Below, one piece after another: positions 34,301 through 46,300 of a stretch of DNA of 64,000 bases. Numbering within the stretch: the stretch's first letter is position 1; every line of letters begins with the position of its first letter. The stretch is from Ilex aquifolium (Eukaryota; Streptophyta; Magnoliopsida; Aquifoliales; Aquifoliaceae), in the NCBI GenBank assembly GCA_951799425.1, contig OX637404.1:16888045-16952044 (forward strand), read 5' to 3'. Below the pieces are notes generated by a model. It was not told the DNA's origin. It did not search any database and saw nothing but the letters and a program-made list of their open reading frames with translations. The position numbers and the translations under genes were made by a program.

Positions 34301-37300
34301 GTTTGGATGCACCAAACATTCTGTTCTGGATCTTTTCTTCATTCCAAACACTCCAACCTCCATCCTACTTTGCATGTTTGCTTCCTATTTCATCCTTTTG
34401 GTCTCATTTGCCTATAAAATAAGCCAAACACTACAAAATCGATGTAAAAATTGAAACTTTATCAATCAAGCACATTTAACTTCCAAACTAATGCAATTTT
34501 CTAATTAAAACATACATTAATTATGCGTATTTCATGGCAATCATAACTCCCATCATTGCCTATATTGATGTCCTGTATCTCCACATACAAATCAACACTA
34601 TTCAACATATGGTTATTGAATACCACATCAAACATAGCCCCACAGTATCTTTGTTGACAATTTCCATTTGGACGTATTTAGTCATGTTTGGTCCTAATGT
34701 AGCAGGATATCTACATATCAGTTTCAACTTGTACTGAGCACTGTCCAACCCCATGACATAGTAAGCCTTATACAACAATTGCTCGCATGTTGTTCTACTG
34801 TTTAAAATAATGCAGTGTCGAGGAGAGAATTGTAACATAACCCCTTCAGGCCGAAATATATTTTCCCGCCCCAATATATCATTATGGTGACACGATTTCC
34901 CGCAATATCAAAGTTTCCAATATTAGAATCAAAATCAAATAACAAGTACCTAAATACAATTAGAGAAAGGTAAGTAATGGCACTAGATATACCAAAACTA
35001 ACAAAAAATGAGAGATATCTTCATACAAAATGTAGAAGTAAGAATGGAAGAGTTGTTTGATGTGTTTTCATCATGATCCAACTGTGTCAAGTCTTGATCC
35101 AAGCCAAGAGGTCCATCAAAACTAGGAAATATAAAAAATTTATTATTTCCATCATTCTATACACACACTAATTTATAATTTTACTTTTATGTTTGAGTGA
35201 CCAAGACTCTTAATATTCATAAGGAATTTGAGTTTTACTATACACAAGTTTTAAGGCTTCTCAGTTCTCAGGGATCTTAACAAAGTAACATCCTAATTTG
35301 AGTTCTGGGAAAAATTTAGTTTTAAGTTCAATTGATCGATCCAAAATTTGCAAATTAATAAGAATATATGATTAAGGATTAAGAAGTAAGAAGCATTCAA
35401 ATGCATAAACCTACCAAGACATATAACATGAACTAGAAATCAAAGGCAAAAGAACTTCCTCGGCATAATCCATAATAAGGCCTAGATATTTTTCCAAAAT
35501 CACAATGAGTCTCTATAAATTATGCCAAATAGTGGATAGCCATCATAGTAGTTGTCAGAATATATTGACATATAGATACAGAGTGAATATCAAAATCATG
35601 ATATAGCCAGTCAAAACATATCAGTTAAAAAATCGTTGATAATAGAAAATAATTGGGAACATATCAAAAGTACAAGAGAAAGATAAATAACTATAATGAT
35701 ATCAGATTTCAAATAACAGAAAAACAAAGTAAATAAGCAAACAAACATGTCATAGACAGTGGTGGGGTGCTGACTGGTAGAGGACAGTTTTAGTAGTATA
35801 ATTAGCAGTGGCAGTAGGGTGGTGATTGGTGGAGGATAGTGGCGGAAGTGCGGTTTTTTGAGGGTTAGGTCTTGATGATGTGTTTAGCACAATAGATCAG
35901 AGATGAGAGATTGATGGGTCATTGATTAATTCAATCTGAGCTCCTAGGCTCTTAAGATCTAGACAAGGGAAATGGGATTAACACACAGAGAGTTTATAGT
36001 GGTTCACCAGCTAGGGAGCTCAGCTAATCCACTCTCAAGAGATTCTCTTGCTCCTGAGAAATATATTAATAAAGAGGGGGATTACACAAAGTATTGGATT
36101 AGACTACAATTGCTTATCCTCCGTTGTGGGGGGTATACCCCATATTTGGCTTCGCATGATTGAAGGCATGATCCTCGCCTTCCTTTCGTAACGTATGTGC
36201 CTGTTATGCAATTGCTAAGGATATTGTTGAAATGGTTACGACTTCTTTGCCCAAATGCAAGACCGTTACGTTATGGCTAGTGCTTGGGTGGAAGCCAGTT
36301 GTCATTTATGTCGTACTTATGGTGGTGTGGCTGTTGGGGAAGAGGTTTCGACCTCAGGTTCCCTGGTCAACCGAGATGGGTTGAATGACCTAAACTTAGA
36401 TGTTCCGAGCTCAATACCCGAGCTCAACTTTAGTCATATTTAGGGTATCATCAATTGTCCCCCAGTCCCTGGTCAAGTAAGTTATATGAGTTGGGACTGA
36501 TCTCTAGCCTAGGTGAGTGAGGATATCTATGGTCAACCTCGAGATTAGCATGATGGGACGTTTCTCGATTGTTATGGTGTTACGAACGTGCAATCATTTT
36601 TGCCTCATTTCCCATGCACATGCCTTATCCCCTTGGTTCCACATGTCTGCTCGTACGTTTGCCTTAAATGTATCTGCTGGCAAAACTGCCTTTCTTATTA
36701 ATTCAAATTCTCTTCACCTTCAGTTTTCCTTCTTTTCCTCTTTTCTGAGATTTCATCTTCTTCAACCTCTTGGTGGCTTAGGGTTTTACTGGTTTATGCC
36801 CAAATTTTCTTTAGAGTGTCTGTGATGCTAGCTCAATTCCGTCCTTGTATCTACCTCAAGTCTTCGATCGTTGATCGTCTTCGATTAGGTACATCCTCTA
36901 CCTTGCTTCCTTTTTTCTTTTTCCCCTAGAATTCTTAGCCCATCCTGGATCCTGCTTGTCCTAGGTGGTTATTCCATTTTTGGACCTTCCATTTCTGTTA
37001 TTTTAGGGGTCAAGGTCATTCCTTGTCTTTTCTTCCTCTCTTCTTGGATCCTTACTCTACTGCTAGGGTTTTTCTCTTTGGTCATTGAAGCCTTGATCCC
37101 AGGGCTCTCAAAGATTGTTTTACCAACATTCCTCCTCTTTACGCCTCCTTTAGTCTTCATTTCCTCCACGTTTCCATGTCAACTTCGTCTGAGGCCACTA
37201 CCTCCTCTGTCTCTTTAGCTATGGACGATAGATCTCCCAAGCTAGAAGATGATGATTTGGGGGATATGGGGGATGAAATAGACAACTTTCTAGGCGTTGA

Positions 37301-40300
37301 CGCTGGGAACGCTGAGCCTGCTCCCCGAGCTTCAGACCTCGTAGGTTACAGTGAGGTCACCCCTCCCTATCTGAGTGTCCTTTTTGCCAAATTTGGCTTT
37401 CCTAAGGGGTATGCAATACTAGTCTCCTCATGTAGACATTCGGTACGACCGCTTCTTTGCTACTTCCTTTGAGAACGGCCTTAGGTTTCCTTTGCACCCC
37501 TTTTTTTAAGTCTGTTCTTCAACACTTAAATGTATGTCCAACCCAAATTTTTGCCAACTCTTGGGGCATTTTGGTGGGCCTCCTTGTTTTCTTTAAGAAG
37601 AATGAGCTCGGTGTCCCTACGATACCTTTGCTCATGAAATTTTTCAACGTTAAATTCTCTCCCTTTGATGGCTTCCTTTATATCTCTAAATGGGTGAAAG
37701 CCCCAATTCTGATCTCCAACCTCCTGAGTTTTCATAAGGGCTGAAAAAAGCTATTTTTCTTCGTGTCTGGGAAGGAATGGGAGTTTAACCTGAGGGATGC
37801 CACTGATACTCTCCCTGTACCTCGAGCCTGGTCAGCCCCTGATAATATGGGTAAGTCCTTGCTAAGGAGGCCTAGCCTGACTTATTTCCTTGGTTCAACA
37901 TTTATTTTGCTGACCTTGCTTCCTTTTAATGTTTTCAGGTATTCGTCCCAACCTCAGCGCAGAGGATAAGGTAACCTTGCTGGGCTTAGAGGATTTTCAG
38001 CCAGAGAAGCACTCAGAGCTTCTTAAGCCTGTAGTACTCACTCAATTAGGGTTCAGCCCTCCCGAAGTGAGAGTTGAGACTCCTATCCCTATATCAGTAG
38101 CTGGTGCTGAAGATTCTGCTAGTAAGACTTTCCTTTCTTCACCCCTAGCTTTACCTTTTCTTCAATCCAATTTTAATGATCTATTTACTTTGATATTTTA
38201 GCTTCCAGCTCGATGGCTCCAGATGCTGAGGCAGTAAGGGCCAAGGTGGCCCAATTTAGGAAAGGTAGAGCTGGAGGAAAATACAAGGCTGAAGTCAAAT
38301 CCAGAAGTGACCCGGGTTCTGTTCAGAAAATGCTAAGAATGAGCTCATCTTCACCCCCTCCTTCTTAGACGACCCCCTCACCTCCACCGGCTCTTCAGAA
38401 GACCTATCTGTCTGTGAAGGCTACAAAGGTCTCCACTTCCCAAGGAGTTCTTGTTCCCCAGAAGACTCCGATGGTATCTCCTCTTACCTCTATGGGCCTT
38501 TCTAGACCTGTTGGGGTCCCGTCTTGCCCCTCATTGACAGAGGTGGCTGGAGCCCTTGAGGCCATTACTCCCCTCCTGCGAGATTCTTTATCCCCAAAGT
38601 CTACCAAGAAAACACCTCGTCAGCTGTTCGAGGCCTCGTCAAGTCAGGTGACCAAGGGCAAGGGTTCGCTCATTAGGAATGTGAACCTTGTTGTCGATGT
38701 CATTTCATTTGTTATCCCTGAATCTGACATTCAAGAAGTTTCCTTGATGCCTTTGTCTACTTTAGCTACCACTACTTTTTATGGAGCAGCATCAGTAAGT
38801 TCTGAGCTTTCTAATCTTCATTTTTGAGTAGATAGCTTTTCTGACCTTAGTTTCTTTTGTTTTTCTTAGTTTGCTATTCATGTGAATGCCTTGGTGAGCA
38901 GAATTCGAGCTCTGGAAAGTGCTGTCGATGTGTCCCAGAAATCCTTGAAGGCCTCCGAGCTCAAAGTTACTAAATTGGCCTTTGCCAACGATGATCTAAA
39001 AGCTCAGGTACACAACCTGAAGGCTCAATTCAGGGGGTTGAGATCAGCAAACAGGGGCTTAGAGGTTGAGGATAAAAAGACGAGTGACGAGCTCAAGCTT
39101 AAGATTGATAACTTGTTTCAGGCACGGAAGGATGCCTTCGAGGCTCATGATTCCCTCTAGTCTATGAAGAAAGAGTATGACATGTTGGCTAAAGTCAATG
39201 TCGTGCTATTGAAGGAGATTGAGGTGCAGAGGACCAAGGTGAAGGCGAGGGACACCAAGATGGCAGAGCTCTAGGATGAATGTGCTACAAACTGGGCCGT
39301 TGGGTATTTTACCTTCCAGGAGTAGGCCATGGATGCATACCCTGGTCTGGACTTTTACATCGATCCCCTTTTGGGTTAGGAGAAATATGGATCAGCTACT
39401 GAAAAAGAGGCTGAGGTCGGGGTATCAGCACCTGGTGTCGTCCCTAAAGTCAAAGTTTTTATTGTTGTCCCTGCTGGGGATGAAGTCGAGGCTCCTAGGC
39501 CTGTTCCTACTGAGATTGGGGTTGAGTTTTCTGGGCCTATTTCGACTAAGGAGATAATTTCAGCAAAGGTGGGAGTTCCTGAGATCGTTCTACCTCCAAC
39601 TAAAGTTGAAGTCCTAACACATGTTCCCTCTGAGGCTCCTTCTGCTTATTTGACCTTCCTCCTGCTTCATCTGACCATCCTCTTGTTTCATCTGACCTCC
39701 CTCCTGCTCTGTCAAAAAGAGTGACTACAACTGAGGTGCCCGAAGGGACTGCTGATCTGGTTGTTAATACTTAGGGCTTTTGTATTACAATTTCTTGTCA
39801 CTTGTAATGGTTTTTGGAAGGAAAAAATATCTTGTTTCTGTATCTTGTTTCTGTATGTTTGTCTTGATATCTCCCCTTTGCCCCCTTACTTCAAGGAGAA
39901 CTTTGTTCTTCTGGGAGCAATTCTGTCTTGGTAAATTTTCAAGTATGAGGTCTGTTCCCGAGCTGAGGGACTTTATCTAATAAGCTTATCTTTTTGCTAA
40001 AGGATTTATGAGATGAGAAGCACATCCTTGTGAGCTGAGGAGCTGAGTTGAAGGGCTCATCTTAGTTTTATGAGCTGAAGAGCTCATCTTAGTTTTATGA
40101 GCTGAAGAACTCATCTTAGTTTTATGAGTTGAAGGACTTATCTTTGTTTTAAGATTTGAAGGACTCATCTTAGTTTTATGAGCTAAAGAGCTGATCTTAG
40201 TTTTATGAGTTTAAGAATTCATCGTTGTTTTATGAGGTGAAGAGCTCATTGTTTTATGAGTTAAAGATCTTATCGTTGTTTTATGAGTTGAAGAACTCAT

Positions 40301-43300
40301 CTTATTTTTATGAGCTGAAGAGTTCATCTTTATTTTATGAGCTGAAAAGCTCATCTTTGTTTTATGAGTTGAAGAGCTCATCTTTTGCTAGTAGTAGAAT
40401 GACGACTGAACTGAAACTTCTAGTTTATTGTAGTGAAGTTTTACAAGAATATAGTCTTTAGCTATTAAAAGAAATTTTCCAAATGGTCAGCATTCTAGGA
40501 ATGAGGAAAAACTCTTCCTTCTTTAGTTCGTAGCTCGTAATTTCCTGGTCTGATCACTCTGGATATGATGCACGGACCTTCCCAATTAGGCCCTAACTTC
40601 CCATTAGTGGGGTCATTTTTGGCTGGGGGGAGTTTCTTGAGGACCAGATCTCCTATTTTGAAACTCTTGTGTCTGACCCTTCTGTTGTAATACCTTGTTG
40701 TCTTTCTCTGATAGTCCAAGATATATAGTAAGGTTCTGTCTCTTTTTTCATCAAGGAGGTCAAGATTGACTAGGAATGATTTATTGTTTAGCTCGGAGTT
40801 GATGAACTTTTTCCTAGGAGATATGATGCCTATTTCCACAAGGGCTACTGCTTCAGTGCCATAAGCCAAGGTGAAAGGTGTTTCTTGGGTTACCGATCCG
40901 GAAATGGTTCTGTAAGCCCATAGCACTTCTGGTAGATGTTCCACCCATCGACCTTTTAAGGCTTCGAGTTTGGTCTTCAAAACTGCTTTTATGGTTCGGA
41001 TAGTCACTTCTGCTTATCCATTAGACTGGGGATGAGATAGTGTAGAGAAGTAGTTTTTTATGCCTAGCTAGGCACAAAATCCTTTGAACCTTGAGTTGTC
41101 AAACTGTTTTTCGTTATCTGAGACCAGTGCCCTTAGGATCCCAAATCTGCAGATTATGGATTTTCAGGTAAAACTCTGGATTTTCTGTTTTGTAATCTTC
41201 GCAAGAGGTTCCACCTCAGCTCACTTGGTGAAGTAGTCTACTCCTATTATAGCAAATTTGCATTGTCACGTGCTTGTTAGAAGAGGGCCAAGTATGTCTA
41301 AACCCCACTGCTGGAATGGTCATGGGCTAATCACCGAGGTGAGGAGCTCTGATGGGCAGTGTGTAATATTGGCATGCACTTGATAGATTTTGCATTTCTT
41401 GACCAGCTCTACTACGTCCATGAGCATGGTGGGCCAAAAATATCATTGCCTTAGAGTTTACTAGCCAGAGCTCGAGCTCCGATGTGATTGTCACAAATGC
41501 CTTAATGGATTTCCCTTGAGGTGTAGTTTGCCTCTTCGATGTCAACACACCTCAAGAGTGGTGAAGAGAATCCTCTTTTGTACAAATTCACCTGGAGGAT
41601 GGTGAATCTGGAAGATCTGGCTCTTAGCCGTGCTGCTTCTTTAGAATCTATTGTAAGGGTTCCATCTTATAGGTAGTTCTTAATTGATTCCATCCAAGTC
41701 ATCTGAGTTTGAACAGGGAATACCTCATCGTCCTCGGAGCTTACTGATGGTTCTGTTAGGTGCTCAACTGGAATAATCCTATCCAAGCTTTCTTGGGAAG
41801 CAGTGGCTAGCTTGGCTAAGGCATCGACTCGGGAATTTTCAGCTCTGGGGACATGCACGACCTTAACCTACACAAATTTTCTCATTAGCTCTTGTACCTT
41901 CTTCAGATATAGATCCATTTTCTCTCCCTTAGCCTCATATGTCTCATTGATCTGTTTCACCACCGTTTGGGAGTCGTTGTGAATCATGAGTTGCTCTGCT
42001 TCCATGGAATATGCCATGTTGAGCCCAACAATAACAGCTTCGTACTTAGCCTCGTTGTTTGAAGCTCTGAAACAAAATTTGAGGGCGTACTCAATGTCTA
42101 TCCCATCTGGGGAGGTCATGATAAATCTAGCACCGCTGCCCTAGGCGTTAGCAGCGCCATTTATAGGAAGTTTCCACGTCGAGAGGTTGGGTATCAGGTG
42201 GGTTGCTTCCAAGGATGCTTCCTGACCTGTTGTGAATTCTGCGATGAAATCTGCCAAAATTTATCCTTTGATAGCGGTTCTGGGCTTGTACCTAATGTCG
42301 AATTCGCCGAGTTCTATTGCCCATTTGACCAACCTTCCTAACGATTATGGCTTGTGCAAGACCTATTTCATTGGTTGGTCTGCAGGGACCTCTATCATGT
42401 GAGCCTGAAAATAAGGTATGAGTCTTTTCGCAGCCGTCACCAAAGCTAAGACTAGTTTCTCCATCTCCGAATACCTTTCCTCTGCTCCCCTCAGAGCCCT
42501 GCTGCAGTAGTAGACTAGTTGCTGAGCTCTGTTTTGCTCCCTAACTAGTGTTGCACTGGTTGAGAAATCTGAGACATCAAGGTATAAGGTGAGTGTCTCT
42601 CCCTCTCTAAGGCTCACGAGGACTGGGGTGAGCTGAGGTAATCCTTGAGGGTTTTGAATGCCTCCTCGCATTGTACATCCCATTGAAATACTTTTTTCAA
42701 GACTTGGAAGAATGGTTGACATTTATCGCTTGACCTGGAAATAAAGCGACTTAGAGCTGCTATCCTTCTTGTTAGACGTTGAACCTCTCTCGTGTTCGAG
42801 GGTGGTTGCATGTCAATTACACCTCTGACCTTCTCTGGGTTAGCCTCTATACCTCGTTTATTGACTATAAAGCCCAGAAATTTTCTGGTAGATACCCCAA
42901 AGGTGCATTTTGCTGGGTTGAGCTTCATTTGGTACTTTTTAAGGATCTGAAAAGACTCCTCGAGGTGGCTGATATGGAACTCAACTTTCAACGACTTCAC
43001 CAGCATGTCATCGATGTACACCTCCATTGATGTCTTGATCTGCTTCTTGAACATGCGATTCACCAATCACTGGTATGTGGCTCTAACGTTCTTTAATTCG
43101 AACGGCATGACCTGGTAGCAGTATGTCCCCTGCTTGGTTATGAAGGATATCTTCTCCTGATCATTTAGGTCTATCCTAATCTGGTTGTACCCTGAGAAGG
43201 TGTCCATGAAACTCAGCAGCTCATGCCCTGTTGTGGCATCCACGATCAGATCGATTCTGGGCGGCGAAAAATTATCTTTGGGGCAGGCGCGGTTCAGATC

Positions 43301-46300
43301 TGTGAAATCAATGCAGAGGCGCCACTTGTCGTTAGTCTTCTTTACGAGGACCACATTGGCCAACCAGGTCAGATAGTCTACCTCCCTAATGGTCTTGGCA
43401 TGGAGAAGCTTGGAGACCTTCTCTTTTATTGCTTTTTGGCACTCGGGGGCAAAAATTCTATGTTTCTGCTTGATGGGCTTGAAGGTTGGATTCACGCTGA
43501 GCTTATGTGTGATGACTGAGAGGTCAATGCCCTGCATGTCCTCCTACTTCCATGTGAATACCTCCATATTCTTCTTCAGAAATTGAATAAAGAGGTCTTT
43601 AATCTCCTTGAGTAGTTTTGATCCCACGTACACCAAATGCTCTAGGTCCTCGTCGAGTTGGATAGGCTCCAGCTCTTCTGAAGGCATGGGCCTTGTCTCC
43701 AGTTCGTCCCTCATGTCGAGTTCATCCAATTGTATGGCTTCGACCTCCTTCTTTTTCATAGATTTCATATAGCATTCTCGTGCCACTCGTTGATCTCCTC
43801 GGGCCACTTCAATGTCATTTTTAGTAGAAAATTTTAACACAAGATGATAGGTAGAGGGAATAGCCCTCATGGCGTTGAGGGAAGGTCTCCCCAGTAGAAC
43901 GTTATACGCTGATGGAGCATCGATGACTAAAAATCTCACTGTGGTAGTAGATTGGCAAGAAGGGTCTCCTATTGTGAGAATGAGCTGGATTGAGCCCCTC
44001 TCTCTAGAGAATCCAAGCAAATGAGTCATTACTGGCTCGAGTCTATCTCTGTCGATGTCCATTTTGTCAATGGCAGAGGCGAAGATGATGTCGGCAGAAC
44101 TTCCATTATCGATAAGAACTCGATGAACGGTTCTGTTGCCAATGATGGCTCTTACCACCAAGGGATCATCATGGGGATGCTAACAGCTTTCCAAATCTTT
44201 ATCTGAAAATGTTATGTCCATGTTCAACCGAGGTGCCTTGGACACAAATTGTACCTCCAATAAGCCTTTAGCTCGGACTTTGCGTATGTAGGCCTTCCTG
44301 GCTGAGCTGGTTTCCCCACCCCCAACGAACCCTCATGATATTACCCTTATCTCTCCCAAGGGTTGTTGGTGTTGCAGAGGAGCTTGCTGCTGAGGGTCTG
44401 GAGGTGGCTGAGCTTGGTTCTGATTGTCTTGTGCTACGAAACGACGCAACTACCCCCTCTGAATTAAGAACTTGATCTCTTTCTTCAGCTGGATGCAATC
44501 GTCGATGAGATGGCCATAGTCCCGGTGATACTCACAGTATTTCGTAGCGTCCCGTTTCGCGAGGTCAGCCTTCATCCGAGGTGGTCACCTCAGGAACTTT
44601 TCATTCTATACTTCGTAAATGACCTGGGACACCATGGCATTGAGGGGAGTGAACTGCCATGGTGGTTGTAGCTCTTGAGGTGGAGGTCCTAGGCGATATC
44701 TTATATCCCCTCTCCTCTTTGGGGAGCGCTCTCTGTCTCTTCATGGAAAGCGTTCTCAACTTCTCTCCTTCCTTGGACTTCGGTCCTTCCTTTTCTCTAT
44801 CTCCTTGTGGGTAGTCGAGCTCCCAGTATTGGAGAGGAGAGCTTCCTCACCATTAATATATTTCTCTGCCTTGGCAAGGACCTCAGCTATACTGGCTTAT
44901 GGGTTCTTAGAGATGGAGAATATCAAGTCCTTTGACTGGACTCTCAGCCTGGTAATGAAAGCAATGAGGGAAAATTTCTCGTCAGGGACGTCTACTTTTA
45001 GAGATTTTGAATTGAACCTCTGAACGTAGCTTCTTAGTGTCTCATTGGGTCCCTGTTTCACATTCAATAAGTGGTAGCTCGGCTTTCGATAGGTCCGGGC
45101 TCCTATGAAGTGCAAGACGAATGAGATAGAGAGCTCCCTGAAGGAGGAAATGGATGCTGGGGTCAACCTATTGAACCAAGATAATTTTGAACCCTTCAAT
45201 GTAATGGCAAAAGCTCGACAACGTATTGGGTCTTGGTACACATGTAATTCCATCTGGTTTTTATCGGTGTTGAGATGGTCCATAGGATCCTTCGTTCCAT
45301 CAAAGGTCTTCATCTGAGGCATTTTAAACTTTGGTGGAAGGAAAAAATGCGGCACCTCTGCGGTAAAGGGAGACTCTATCTGCTGGACCAGGGCGTCCAT
45401 AGTCACTGGGGTTTTTCCCCTTACAGCCTCCTTAATATGGTTGAGCTCTTGTTGAATCTCCCTGAAGCGTTGTTCTTAGTACTGCTCCTTTCTTTCCTGC
45501 TGGTGTGGGGGAAACTCGTTCTTGTGAGTCCCCTTGTTCTGACTTTGTATTTCCTTGTCCTCTCCGTTCTTTTGAGCTCGTCGGCATATGTTGTCAAATG
45601 ATTGGCTATGCTCATTCTCCTCCATATTTTCTCTAAAGGGATTGAGTTGTTGACGTTCCTCATGCTGAGGACCATCCTAGGCTGGTTGTGCCCTCTAGGA
45701 ACGTTGGAGGAGGTTCAGTAACTCCTCATTCTACTGGAGGAGGCATTGGTTGGCTAGGCGAAGGGCTTCAAGCTCATTATTCGAAGGAGGATCCACCACG
45801 AGTGGGTCAACCTATGGATTAGGCAGGAAATCACGAGGATTTTTCTATTTCCTTTCAACAGCAACCTCTTGTTGGTTCTGCAATCGGAGGGGGTTTATCT
45901 GACTTCTGCTCATATTGCACTTAGAAACCATCAATTACTCAAGATGGTTAGTAGAATTTTTCACAGGAACATTAGTTCCCACAGACGGTGCCAACTGATG
46001 ATGTGTTTAGCATGATAGAGCAGAGATGAGCGATTGATGTGTCACTGATTAATTCAGTCTGAGCTCCTAGGCTCTTAAGATTTGGACAAGGGAAATGGAA
46101 TTAACATACAAAGAGTTTATAGTGGTTCGCCAGCTCGGGAACTCGGCTAATCCACTCTCAAGCGAGTCTCTTGCTCCTGAAAAATATATTAATAAAGAGG
46201 GGGATTACACAGAGTATTGGATTAGGCTACAATTGCTTATCTTCCGTTGTCAGAGATATGCCCCATATTTATAGTCTTCAGAGGCTTCGCATGATTGAAG

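Noticed and set aside
40010-40395. CRISPR-like array (regular short repeats)
   Set aside because: Units are contiguous without unique spacers and lie inside a plant retrotransposon; it is a minisatellite.
40225-40461. Plus-strand repeat peptide (YELKSSSLF units)
   Set aside because: Translation of the 27-bp minisatellite; the minus strand is equally open, so neither is good evidence for a protein.
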